14,187 nucleotides of DNA from Actinomycetes bacterium (GTDB taxonomy: Bacteria; Actinomycetota; Actinomycetes; Actinomycetales; Beutenbergiaceae), in NCBI GenBank assembly GCA_021793935.1, contig JAJYRV010000023.1, forward strand, positions 1 through 14,187, given 5' to 3'. The notes beneath the pieces are model-generated. The model was not told the DNA's origin, did not search any database, and saw nothing but the letters and a program-made list of their open reading frames with translations. Below are positions 6,879 through 14,081 of this stretch, piece by piece (position 1 is the first letter of the stretch; the number at the start of each line of letters is the position of its first letter). Made by a program: the position numbers and the translations under genes.

Positions 6879-6907
6879 CCGCGCCGTTACTGGGGTTCAA
6901 TGGAGTC

Positions 6908-8788
6908 ATGAACCTCCTGCGCCGCTACCCCCTCGTCCTTGCCACGATCGCCGTCGGGCTCCTGGTCGCCGGGCTCTACCTCGCAAATGCCGCGACGGCG
7001 GCGCGGTTCGCGGCGACCATTTACGTGCTCGGGATTATCGTGTGGGTGAGCGTGGGGATGGTCAAAGATATCCTGCGCGGGCATTGGGGGCTGGACATCC
7101 TCGCCGTCGTCGCGATGGCAGCCACCCTCGCCACCGGCGAGTACGCCGCGGGGCTCATCGTTGCTCTCATGCTCACCGGCGGGGAGGCGTTGGAGGATTA
7201 CGCCGAGCAACGGGCCCGCCGGGAACTCACCGCGCTCCTCGATCGGGCGCCCGATATCGCCCACGTGCTCCCTTCTGCGCAGGGCGCACCCGAGGATCGC
7301 CCGGCGGACGAGGTCCTCCCCGGCGACCTGCTTCTCATCCGCCCCGCAGAGACCGTGCCCGTCGACGTCGAACTCGTGAGTTCATCCGCGGCCTTCGATA
7401 CCTCCTCCCTCACCGGGGAGAGCCTGCCCGTGACGCTGAGCGCAGGCGCGGAGGTCCCCTCGGGGGCGGTCAACGGCACGGACGCCGTCACCGCCCGCGC
7501 CCTGCGACCGGCGTCGGAAAGTCAGTACCAGCGCATCATCACGCTCGTCCATGAGGCTCAAGAATCGAAGGCGCCCATCGTGCGTCTCGCCGACCGGTTC
7601 GCGGTTCCGTTCACGGTGTTCTCCCTCGTGCTCGCCGGCATCGCCTGGTGGGTGTCGGGGGATCCCACGCGGTTCGCCGAGGTGCTCGTGCTCGCCACCC
7701 CGTGCCCGCTCCTCATCGCCGCCCCGGTCGCGTTCCTCGGCGGGCTCTCACAGTCGGCGAAGAACGGCGTCATCGTCAAGGGCGGTTCGGTGCTCGAAGC
7801 CCTCTCGCGGGTGCAGACGGCTGCATTCGACAAGACGGGCACACTCACCCAGGGCCGTCCCGAGCTCACGGACGTTCACCCTGCCGAGGATTTCACCGAG
7901 ACGGAGGTGCTCACCGCCGCCGCAGCAGCGGAGCAGTACTCCACGCACGTGTTCGCCTCCGGGATTCTCCGTGCCGCGCGGGAACAGGGGCTGGAGCTCT
8001 CCGCGGTCACCGACGCGAGCGAAATCGCGACGAACGGGGTGGAGGCCACCGTCGCGGGCACCCAGGTCCGGGTCGGAAAACTCTCGTTCATCACCGCCCT
8101 CCTGGGCGATTCCGAGCGGCCGGAGCCCGCAACGTTGAAACCAGGACACGCCGCCGCCTACGTCGCAATCGGCGGGAGGTACGCGGGCACCTTGATCCTT
8201 GCCGATCCGATTCGCGAGGAGGCCCCGGACGTCGTTCGTTGGCTCGCAGCCCGTGAGGTCCACCAAGCGGTGCTCACCGGGGATGGGGCGGCGACGGCGG
8301 CGGCGGTCGCGGACGAGGTGGGGATCGCCGAGGTGCACAGCGAACTGCTCCCGGAGGACAAGGTGCGCCTGCTCTCGCAGTTTCCGCATCCGAATCTCAT
8401 GGTGGGTGATGGCGTCAACGACGCGCCCGTCCTCGCGGCGGCGGACGTCGGGATCGCGATGGGCGCCAAGGGCGCGACGGCCGCGGGCGAAGCGGCGGAC
8501 GCCGTCATACTGCACGACGACCTCGGCCGGGTCGTCGACACGGTTCACATCGCGAAGCACACCGTCTCGGTCGCCCTCACGGCGATCTGGATCGGGATCG
8601 GCCTGTCGGTGGGGCTCATGGGCATCGCCGCGACGGGGGCGATCCCCGCCGTCATCGGCGCGCTCACCCAGGAGTTCGTCGACCTCGCGGCGATCCTGTA
8701 CGCCCTGCGGGCGCGCCGGGCCCGCCCGATCTTCCACCGATCCGGTCAGCGTTTAGCCGCTGGTCGCGGCGAGCTTGCGCGGGTCTGA
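6908..8788 (+). CDS. P1B-type heavy-metal-translocating ATPase, P1B-5-like (TPCP / QExxD)
   Basis: The predicted protein has 626 residues from ATG 6908; an in-frame TTG at 6869 is less likely. It couples ATP hydrolysis to metal export through the membrane. The actuator motif TGES is at 169-172, the TM4 metal site TPCP at 264-267, the phosphorylated Asp D308 in DKTGTLT, TGDG in the ATP-binding region, and GDGVNDAP at 500-507. The last helix carries QEFVD (588-592). TPCP plus QExxD marks the P1B-5 group; S. meliloti Nia of this group is linked to Ni and Fe. There is no N-terminal metal-binding domain, and the C-terminus ends ~25 residues after the last helix, so the hemerythrin domain seen in some members is absent. 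The usual HP pair is STHV here. The 3' end overlaps the antiporter gene by 43 bp. It is probably metal-regulated through the upstream palindrome. Confidence 0.92.
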   Translation: MNLLRRYPLVLATIAVGLLVAGLYLANAATAARFAATIYVLGIIVWVSVGMVKDILRGHWGLDILAVVAMAATLATGEYAAGLIVALMLTGGEALEDYAEQRARRELTALLDRAPDIAHVLPSAQGAPEDRPADEVLPGDLLLIRPAETVPVDVELVSSSAAFDTSSLTGESLPVTLSAGAEVPSGAVNGTDAVTARALRPASESQYQRIITLVHEAQESKAPIVRLADRFAVPFTVFSLVLAGIAWWVSGDPTRFAEVLVLATPCPLLIAAPVAFLGGLSQSAKNGVIVKGGSVLEALSRVQTAAFDKTGTLTQGRPELTDVHPAEDFTETEVLTAAAAAEQYSTHVFASGILRAAREQGLELSAVTDASEIATNGVEATVAGTQVRVGKLSFITALLGDSERPEPATLKPGHAAAYVAIGGRYAGTLILADPIREEAPDVVRWLAAREVHQAVLTGDGAATAAAVADEVGIAEVHSELLPEDKVRLLSQFPHPNLMVGDGVNDAPVLAAADVGIAMGAKGATAAGEAADAVILHDDLGRVVDTVHIAKHTVSVALTAIWIGIGLSVGLMGIAATGAIPAVIGALTQEFVDLAAILYALRARRARPIFHRSGQRLAAGRGELARV

Positions 8789-10011
8789 GCCCCACCGGGT
8801 TCGTTCCTCGAATTCTCCGCCTGCCGCGTCGCGTGGGTGGGGGTGAAGAAGACGCTGCCCACCATCATGATGACGGTGGTGACCATGACGACGAAGAACA
8901 CCACGCCGTCGTCGAAACCGTCGAGGTTCAGCCCGGCGGGGATCGAGTAGAACAACACGATCGTTACCAGGCCGCGTGGGGCGAAGAACAACTCCGGCAA
9001 CACGTGCGCACGCAGGAAGACCCGAAGGTAGACATACCGGGCGAGGAAGATCGCGGTGATAATGGCGCTGCCGACCGCGAGCACGCGCAGATCGAACAGG
9101 GAACGCACGTCGATCATGTATCCGAACAGCGTGAAGAATACGGTTCGGATGAGGAACGCCGCCTCCGACGTCACCGACTTCACCGTTTCGGCGGCAGTTT
9201 CCACGTTCTTGATTCCCAGCCGCCGGTGCAGGGGGTGGAGTTTGGGTTGCCGCCAGTTGTTGATGATGAGCCCGAAGATGAGCACCGTGAGGAGGGTGGG
9301 GATCTGCCAGATCTGCCCGACCGAGTACACCAGCAGCAGCACCGGCAGGATGAGGAACGCTTTGATGTTGACTCTCACGCGGGCGAGGAGAAAGAGCAGG
9401 ATGATCGAAACGACCACCGAGAGCAGCAACGCCAGGGCGATGCTGCCAATGTTCAGGGCGATCATTCCCACCGAGAACCCCTGGCCGGCGACGAGCACGT
9501 TGAACAGCAGAATTCCAAAAATGTCGGAGAGCGCCGATTCGTAGGTGAGGAATTCGCGTTTATCTTCACTCAGGTAGGAGATCGAGGAGGCGACGATGGT
9601 CGAGGAGATCACCGCCAATGGGGCGGCGTAGACGAAGCTCAGCAGCCACCCTTGGGAGAAAGTGAGCTGAATGATCACGGCGATGAGCGCGACCGAAAGG
9701 CTGAGCACGAACGCAGCCGATCCGGTTGCCCGTCCGATCAATGGCAGTTTTTCCCGGTGGATATTGAGATCGAGTCCCGCCTCGAGAAGGATGAGAATGA
9801 GCCCCAACACCCCGAAGAATTGGATGAAGTCGAGGGGGATCTCCACGTAGCGACCCGCTGCCGTCGTGATCTCCCGAATGCCGACCCCGAGGGCCAGCAG
9901 CATGAGCACCGTGGGGATCCGGGTGCGGGCGCTGAGGATAGAGAAGACGTAGGAGACAATAACGAGCCCGCTCAGCGCCGTGATGGCGAGGTAGACGTCG
10001 AATTCGATCAT
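8746..10011 (-). CDS. Monovalent cation:proton antiporter (Na+/H+ exchanger family, CPA type)
   Basis: The predicted protein has 421 residues. The start is ATG at 10011 (MIEFDVYLAITALSG), preceded by GGGGAAAG; upstream in-frame starts would add a non-conserved hydrophilic stretch. About 11-13 hydrophobic helices are visible. Family blocks are GVLGLILILLEAGLDLN (67-83), YESALSDIFGILLFN (157-171), LIRTVFFTLFGYMIDV (287-302) and FAPRGLVTIVLFYSIPAG (343-360). It should exchange Na+ or K+ for protons across the cytoplasmic membrane. In the helix that normally carries the ion-binding Asp pair, only D163 is seen, with E158 five residues before it. The preceding helix reads SSTIVASS where many CPA proteins have a Thr-Asp-Pro block. 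The C-terminal ~30 residues are hydrophilic and unconserved-looking. The ion cannot be assigned from sequence. Confidence 0.88.
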   Translation of the reverse strand: MIEFDVYLAITALSGLVIVSYVFSILSARTRIPTVLMLLALGVGIREITTAAGRYVEIPLDFIQFFGVLGLILILLEAGLDLNIHREKLPLIGRATGSAAFVLSLSVALIAVIIQLTFSQGWLLSFVYAAPLAVISSTIVASSISYLSEDKREFLTYESALSDIFGILLFNVLVAGQGFSVGMIALNIGSIALALLLSVVVSIILLFLLARVRVNIKAFLILPVLLLVYSVGQIWQIPTLLTVLIFGLIINNWRQPKLHPLHRRLGIKNVETAAETVKSVTSEAAFLIRTVFFTLFGYMIDVRSLFDLRVLAVGSAIITAIFLARYVYLRVFLRAHVLPELFFAPRGLVTIVLFYSIPAGLNLDGFDDGVVFFVVMVTTVIMMVGSVFFTPTHATRQAENSRNEPGGAQTRASSPRPAAKR

Positions 10012-10098
10012 GTTCTTTCCCCGATCGGTGGGAGGGATTGAAGTGATCCACCGTAACCAAGGCGAACGGATCGTCCAAACCTCTGTGCTGTGTGCCAC

Positions 10099-10120
10099 CC
10101 CCGCGGTAATATTCGCGGGG
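10099..10120. promoter_or_regulatory. Inverted repeat with AT-rich centre in the antiporter/MATE divergent promoter region
   Basis: CCCCGCG and CGCGGGG (7-bp arms) flank the 8-nt GTAATATT. The AT-rich centre supplies a plus-strand TAATAT -10 candidate about 45 bp before the MATE start, and a weaker TATTAC candidate toward the antiporter. It is the only structured element in the 145-bp gap 10012-10156. Confidence 0.4.
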
Positions 10121-10156
10121 ACGGTCCTCACGCGAGCGACATCGAAGTGGAGTTAG

Positions 10157-11482
10157 GTGGCTGGGGTCGGAGCGAATGTCATCCGCCTCCTTGGCGTGGC
10201 AACCCCGTTGTATCTGTCGATGGCCGCCGCCTCTGCCAGCGCGATGGTGAGCTCGGCCGCGTTAGGACGGTTTCAGACCCTCGCGCTTGCCGCTTTCGCC
10301 GCGGCTAGCGCCGTCTACACACCGGCGGTGGCGGCCGTCACGGGCGCGGTGCGAGGCTCGATGCCGTTCATCGCGGAGGCGCGGGAAGATCCCCGGCGGC
10401 TCCGGGCCGCCCTCACCCACGCGTTGTCGTTGGCGCTCGCGGTCGGCGGGTTGGGGGCGGGGGCGGTGCTCTGCGTTCCCGTCCTTGCCGCCGCGATCGG
10501 GATTCCCCGCGGAGTCCTCGCCTCGTTGGGTGCCCTTCCTGCGCTTCTTGCCGCTGCGCTCGCCGTCGCCGCCGTGAACGCCGTGGCGGTCTCGGCGCTC
10601 GTGAGCCTGCACCGGCCCCGGCCGGTCCTCTTCAGCGGGCTCGCCGCTGCGGCCACCTCCGCCGCCCTCGCCCTGCTCCTCGTACCCGGTGCAGGTCCCC
10701 TCCCCCCGCTGGGCGCGGCGGGAGCCGGTGCTTCCGCGCTGGCCTCGCAGGTCGTCAGCGCGGCGATCGCGGGGAGCGGGCTGCGCACCGAACTCGCCCG
10801 GCGCCCCAGCGCGTGCGCGGGACCGCGGCGCCGGCCCGAGCTGCGCGAGGTCGCGCGCCAGGCGCGGGTGGGGGTGCCGATGGCCGGGACGGTGTTGGTG
10901 AAGTTCGGCGTCCTCGGGCTCGTCACGCTCGCTGCCAGTCGCATCAGCGCGGCGGCGGGGGCGGCCCACAGCATCGCGACGGCGTTGGTCGGGATTACCT
11001 TCGCCGTCGCCGTTGCGATCGGCCAGGCCCTCATTCCCCTGCTCAGCGCCCCGGACGCGACGGCGGCGACCCGGCGAACAGGGATGCGGGCGGCGCTCGG
11101 CGTCGCGACCGTCGCGCTCGTTCTCTTCGCGGCAGTGCTCATCTGCGCCGGCCCGCCCATCGCCGCGATGTTCAGCCGGGACCCACCCGTGCTCGCGACC
11201 CTCACGCGGATCATGCCCATCGTCGCGGTTTCTATCGTTCTCGACGGCGTCCAGGCGGTGTTCGGCTTCGGCCTCACCGCGTTGAAACGCTCCGCGGTGA
11301 GCTTCACGATCTTCTCCGTCGTCTACGGGGCGCTTGCGCTGGTGAGCCTGCCCGCTTCGACGAGGTTCGGGATGAGCGGCGTGTGGGTGGCTATTGCAGG
11401 CGCGAACGCGCTGGCGGCCGTGGGCCAATACCTCGCGTTCTCCCGCGCGGCGGTTCACGTGAAGAAGTACCGCACGAGGTGA
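10157..11482 (+). CDS. MATE-family efflux transporter
   Basis: The predicted protein has 441 residues from a GTG at 10157, with GGAG 4 nt upstream. About twelve hydrophobic helices arranged as two halves, separated by a basic loop near residue 220 (ARRPSACAGPRRRPELREVARQARVGVPMAG), fit the MATE fold. The second half starts VGVPMAGTVLVKFGVLGLVTLAASRISAAAGAAHSIATALVGITFAVAVAIGQA, the typical 'G.P......' and 'AAH.I......' pattern. The first half has LGRFQTLALAAFAAASAVYTPAVAAVTGAVRG. Such transporters expel cationic drugs or metabolites using Na+ or H+ gradients. There are few charged residues in the membrane part. The 3' end overlaps the cdsA-like gene by 28 bp in convergent orientation. A drug substrate is not shown, though an Erm-type resistance gene lies in the neighbouring operon. 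Confidence 0.85.
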   Translation: MAGVGANVIRLLGVATPLYLSMAAASASAMVSSAALGRFQTLALAAFAAASAVYTPAVAAVTGAVRGSMPFIAEAREDPRRLRAALTHALSLALAVGGLGAGAVLCVPVLAAAIGIPRGVLASLGALPALLAAALAVAAVNAVAVSALVSLHRPRPVLFSGLAAAATSAALALLLVPGAGPLPPLGAAGAGASALASQVVSAAIAGSGLRTELARRPSACAGPRRRPELREVARQARVGVPMAGTVLVKFGVLGLVTLAASRISAAAGAAHSIATALVGITFAVAVAIGQALIPLLSAPDATAATRRTGMRAALGVATVALVLFAAVLICAGPPIAAMFSRDPPVLATLTRIMPIVAVSIVLDGVQAVFGFGLTALKRSAVSFTIFSVVYGALALVSLPASTRFGMSGVWVAIAGANALAAVGQYLAFSRAAVHVKKYRTR

Positions 11483-12450
11483 AAGAAGACCGGGGCCGCG
11501 AAGGTGAGGGAGTCGAGGCGATCCATCACTCCCCCGTGTCCGGGTATCAGATCGCCGAAATCCTTGATCCCCCGGTCGCGTTTGATCGAGCTCATCACCA
11601 GGCCCCCGGCGAAGCCGAGCACGCACGAGAGGAAGGCCATCACTCCCGCCTGCCAGGGGGCGAACGGGGTGAGCCAGGCGAGCGCGCTGCCGAGCGCGGT
11701 CGCGGTGAGCACACCGCCGATGAAACCTTCCCAGGTCTTGTTCGGGCTCACCGAGGGCGCGATCGGGTGGCGGCCAAAAAGTTTCCCCCAGATGTACTGC
11801 AGCACGTCGGAGCCCTGCACGACGATGACGAGGAAGAGCAATAGGTTCCCGCCCGCTGCTCCCCCGGCGCCCAGCGGCGCCCCGTCGGCCGCCTCGCGGC
11901 CCTGTTCGATCGCGACGGGCAGGTGGAGCAAGGCGGGGTTGAAACTGAGCGCGAACACGCAGACCATGAGCGCCCACTGGGCGATCGCGGTGCGGGTGAG
12001 GAAACCGGTGGTGCGCCCGGTGAGGGCGGCAGCGGCGGGGAGGAACAAGAACACGTAGACCGGGATGAACACGGAGTAGAACCCGTACCAGTGTTTCATC
12101 AGGAGCGCGTAGTGGATCACGGCGGCGCCGATCACCACCGCCGTCAGCACGCGCCTGCTCCCCATGGGTGCGAGGGTGAGAAACTCCCGAAGCGCGAGTA
12201 ACGAAAGGGTGCCAAACAGCAGGATCGCGGCCAGCTCTCCGAGAGCGAGCGAGCCGAAGAGGACGGCGATCATCACCCACCATGCGTAGATGCGTTGGCG
12301 CAGGTTTGTCAGCAGCTCCTCGTGTTTCGGCGCGCGGAGCCGCCACGTGAGCAGCCAGGCGGTCGCGGTGGCGAGGATGAGGAGCACCCCGACCCCGCCG
12401 AGGAGTCGCAGGGCGGTGGCGTCGAGGAGGCCGATGTCGCTAGTCATCAT
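11455..12450 (-). CDS. Phosphatidate cytidylyltransferase (CdsA family, YnbB-like)
   Basis: The predicted protein has 331 residues. It makes CDP-diacylglycerol from phosphatidate and CTP in the membrane. The full family signature is present near the C-terminus: S288-x-K-R, K296-D297, PGHGG (303-307) and DRLDS (310-314). The upstream blocks GSDVLQYIWGKLFGR (213-227) and SPNKTWEG (235-242) are also intact. About eight hydrophobic helices precede them. The segment FYSVFIPVYVFLFLPAAAAL and the longer N-terminus resemble the E. coli YnbB branch more than housekeeping CdsA, but this is from memory. The start is the first of two adjacent ATGs (12450) and overlaps the upstream stop by 4 bp. Being last in the erm-like/CDP-alcohol operon, it probably supplies CDP-diacylglycerol to the enzyme encoded just before it. 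Confidence 0.92.
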   Translation of the reverse strand: MMTSDIGLLDATALRLLGGVGVLLILATATAWLLTWRLRAPKHEELLTNLRQRIYAWWVMIAVLFGSLALGELAAILLFGTLSLLALREFLTLAPMGSRRVLTAVVIGAAVIHYALLMKHWYGFYSVFIPVYVFLFLPAAAALTGRTTGFLTRTAIAQWALMVCVFALSFNPALLHLPVAIEQGREAADGAPLGAGGAAGGNLLLFLVIVVQGSDVLQYIWGKLFGRHPIAPSVSPNKTWEGFIGGVLTATALGSALAWLTPFAPWQAGVMAFLSCVLGFAGGLVMSSIKRDRGIKDFGDLIPGHGGVMDRLDSLTFAAPVFFHLVRYFFT

Positions 12451-13136
12451 CGCCCTTCCCGCCCGCAGGGGCGTAGGGCGCGGGTGATCCGTCGCAGGCG
12501 ATTGACTATCGTCGCGAGCGATCCGAGAGCAATGAGGGTGAGAGCCACCATCAACGCGATTCCGCGGAGATTCTCCGGCTCGAAGATCGCGCCGATGCAG
12601 GCGAGGAACAGGATCCACATCCGCGCGGGTTTCGCGGTGGGGCCGTCGAAGTAATTGCCCACCCCTTGAGCTGCTCCAAGGGTGCGCACGTAGGCCGTGC
12701 CGACGGCGCCCGACGCGGCGAGCCATCCGAGCAGCACGCCGAGGTCGGTGCCACCTTCGGTGGTCACCAGCCCAGCGGTGGCATAGCCGGCAGCGGCGAG
12801 GAGTGCGAGGTCGGCGAGCCGATCGGGTATCTCGTTGAACAGGTCGCCGGTGGGTTCGTGCAACCCTTTTTCTACCGCGAGCATCCCATCGAGCATGTTG
12901 AACAGGAGCCGCAGCGGGATGCACAGGGCGGTCACGATCAGCAGCGCGGGCCGGGTCGCGCCGGAGGCGGGGCCGCTGAGGACGAGCGTGATGCTTCCGA
13001 TGATCGCGATGAGGGCGGAGGCAACGGAGATGTGGTTGGGGCGGATCCTTGCGCGGAAGAGGAGGTCTGCCGCGCGCTTCGCCCACCGGGTCTGCCGCTG
13101 CGGGATGGTCCGCCGGTCGCTGCCATGTGCGTTCAC
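12447..13136 (-). CDS. CDP-alcohol phosphatidyltransferase family protein (YnbA-like)
   Basis: The predicted protein has 229 residues from a GTG at 13136 whose GTGA overlaps the methyltransferase stop by 4 bp. The family joins CDP-diacylglycerol to an alcohol to form a phospholipid head group. The catalytic motif spans residues 83-105: D83-G84, A87, G97 and D105 fit DG(x)2AR(x)8G(x)3D(x)3D, but V88 replaces Arg and N101 replaces the third Asp. The E. coli YnbA branch also has Asn-Glu at that place, so the Asn is probably a subfamily trait; the Val is less usual. Six or so hydrophobic helices follow (for example ALIAIIGSITLVLSG, IALMVALTLIALGSLATI). The alcohol substrate is unknown. The neighbouring CdsA-like gene would supply its lipid substrate. 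Confidence 0.85.
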   Translation of the reverse strand: MNAHGSDRRTIPQRQTRWAKRAADLLFRARIRPNHISVASALIAIIGSITLVLSGPASGATRPALLIVTALCIPLRLLFNMLDGMLAVEKGLHEPTGDLFNEIPDRLADLALLAAAGYATAGLVTTEGGTDLGVLLGWLAASGAVGTAYVRTLGAAQGVGNYFDGPTAKPARMWILFLACIGAIFEPENLRGIALMVALTLIALGSLATIVNRLRRITRALRPCGREGR

Positions 13137-13915
13137 GTTGACACTTTATCGGCTGCCGCCCTCGTTGCCCTCCATAACCGGCACCACTGCTCCGGCGTGA
13201 GGTCCCGCGGCCGGCGGCTGAAGCGGATTCCCGCGCTTGCCACGACCTTCTTCGCCGCGCGGGGCGGCAACTGAGTGACGCTGCCGAGGAGTTGTGGAAA
13301 GTTACGGCCCCGGGCGGTGAATACCGACCGGACGAACCGTTCATACCCCGACCGCTCAGCGAGGGGGATGAGCGGTTCAGTCCGCCGCGTGATGCCGAGG
13401 ATCCCGCCGTCTACTGAGGGTACCGGCGAAAAGTGGTGCGCCGGGACCCGCCCGTGCAGGGCGAACGTGAACCACGGGGCGGCTTGCCCGGTCATCATGG
13501 TTCCGCCTCCCACGCCCGCGCGCTTGCGGGCGACCTCCCACTGGATGAGGAGGATCGCCTCCCCCCAGGCGGGTTCGCGAAGCAGCCGGCGAAGGATCGG
13601 CGTGGTCAGGTGGAACGGCAGGTTGCCAATGATCGTGTCCGCGGCGAAGCGGTACTCCAGCGCATCCGCGCAGCGCACCTGCACGTGGGGCAGGCGGCGG
13701 CGGGCACGGCGGACGTTGCCGGGGTCGACGTCGATCGTTGTCAGGGGCCGGCCCAGTTCTGCGAGCCGGCGGGTGAGCAGCCCGGTTCCGGTGCCGATCT
13801 CGAGGATCGAACCGGTGGTGTGGGCCGCGAGAGCACCGAGGTAGGTGAGGGTGGGGCGGTGCGTGAGCAGATTTTCGCCACGTTCGTGTGGTCCGCCCGG
13901 GAAAGTGCGGGGCAT
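13133..13915 (-). CDS. erm: Erm-family 23S rRNA adenine N6-methyltransferase-like protein
   Basis: The predicted protein has 260 residues. The start is ATG at 13915 with TTGGAG 6 nt upstream; a TTG at 13927 is in frame but is part of that ribosome binding site. SAM motif I is EIGTGTGLLT (39-48), motif II IDVDP (61-65), motif III CADAL with D84, and catalytic motif IV N98-L-P-F followed by HLTT. NLPFHLTT, the block LIQWEVARKRAGVGGGTMM and the tail RRPRDLTPEQW are typical of actinobacterial Erm enzymes rather than the housekeeping KsgA (NLPYNI). Erm enzymes methylate A2058 of 23S rRNA and give macrolide-lincosamide-streptogramin B resistance. The N-terminal block reads GENLL instead of the usual GQNFL. 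It is first in an operon with two phospholipid genes, so lipid methylation cannot be fully excluded. A structured leader with a short ORF lies upstream. Confidence 0.85.
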   Translation of the reverse strand: MPRTFPGGPHERGENLLTHRPTLTYLGALAAHTTGSILEIGTGTGLLTRRLAELGRPLTTIDVDPGNVRRARRRLPHVQVRCADALEYRFAADTIIGNLPFHLTTPILRRLLREPAWGEAILLIQWEVARKRAGVGGGTMMTGQAAPWFTFALHGRVPAHHFSPVPSVDGGILGITRRTEPLIPLAERSGYERFVRSVFTARGRNFPQLLGSVTQLPPRAAKKVVASAGIRFSRRPRDLTPEQWCRLWRATRAAADKVST

Positions 13916-13924
13916 GGTGCGCTC

Positions 13925-13946
13925 CAAGTCGAAGGGAGATGACTTG
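13925..13946 (-). promoter_or_regulatory. Leader hairpin reaching the erm ribosome binding site
   Basis: CAAGTC and GACTTG (6-bp perfect arms, 10-nt loop) form a hairpin whose 3' arm runs into the first bases of TTGGAG, the Shine-Dalgarno of the erm-like gene. An additional CTCC in the loop can pair with GGAG. Either pairing would hide the ribosome binding site. Confidence 0.5.
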
Positions 13947-13965
13947 TTCCTGGCGCGCCAACTTC

Positions 13966-13997
13966 GCCTGGGCTGGCGGTCGGCCGCCGGCCCAGGC
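13966..13997 (-). promoter_or_regulatory. Strong hairpin in the erm leader between the short ORF and the gene
   Basis: An 8-bp perfect outer stem (13966-13973 with 13990-13997), a single mismatch, and a 5-bp inner stem (13975-13979 with 13984-13988) close a 4-nt loop. No U-run follows on the minus strand, so it is not a simple terminator. GGCGCGC just after the leader stop (14004-14010) and GCGCGCC at about 13951-13957 flank it and could pair as an alternative structure. Confidence 0.55.
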
Positions 13998-14011
13998 CCA
14001 CTAGCGCGCCG

Positions 14012-14074
14012 CTATGCGCGGTCGCGGTAGATGAGTTCGCGCGCGAGTGCGAGCGCGCTGATGAGTGTGCCCAT
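14012..14074 (-). CDS. Candidate 20-residue erm leader peptide
   Basis: A 20-codon frame (ATG at 14074, TAG at 14012-14014) lies about 96 bp upstream of the erm-like gene. It starts MGTLISALALAR and ends IYRDRA. A -10-like TACGGT ends 7 nt before the ATG, so it would be translated from a leaderless message. It ends just before the hairpins that lead to the erm start. Arg17-Asp18-Arg19 fits the '+x+' pattern (Arg/Lys-any-Arg/Lys) at which macrolide-bound ribosomes stall in known erm leader peptides such as those of ErmD and ErmX. I see no homology beyond this motif. It is too short for statistics, so the evidence is position, promoter and motif. Confidence 0.5.
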   Translation of the reverse strand: MGTLISALALARELIYRDRA

Positions 14075-14081
14075 GCGCGAC

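Noticed and set aside
6869..6907. TTG start for the metal ATPase, adding 13 residues
   Set aside because: It overlaps the best -10 box (6873-6878), the added residues do not look conserved, and the ATG at 6908 begins directly before the first membrane helix.
8833..10041. 402-codon plus-strand open frame opposite the antiporter gene
   Set aside because: It is extremely rich in Glu, Asp, His, Gln and Arg with no fold-like pattern, as expected from the complement of a hydrophobic membrane-protein gene in GC-rich DNA.
10262..12346. 694-codon minus-strand open frame across the MATE and cdsA-like genes
   Set aside because: It crosses two well-supported genes, is Arg/Gly/Ala-rich without any motif, and is a frame shadow caused by high GC.
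11455..13344. Long upstream extension of the cdsA-like frame to 629 codons
   Set aside because: The added part lies out of frame over the phosphatidyltransferase and methyltransferase genes and is Arg-rich nonsense; the ATG at 12450 gives the 4-bp overlap and normal family length.
13133..13915. Housekeeping KsgA/RsmA identity for the methyltransferase
   Set aside because: The NLPFHLTT motif, the QWEVARKRAGVGG block and the C-terminal RRPRDLTPEQW segment fit Erm; KsgA has NLPYNI, and the usual actinobacterial ksgA neighbours are not here.
13951..13960. 10-bp palindrome TGGCGCGCCA in the erm leader as an independent operator
   Set aside because: GC-only palindromes of this length are common by chance in this DNA; I kept it only as a possible pairing partner in the leader RNA.
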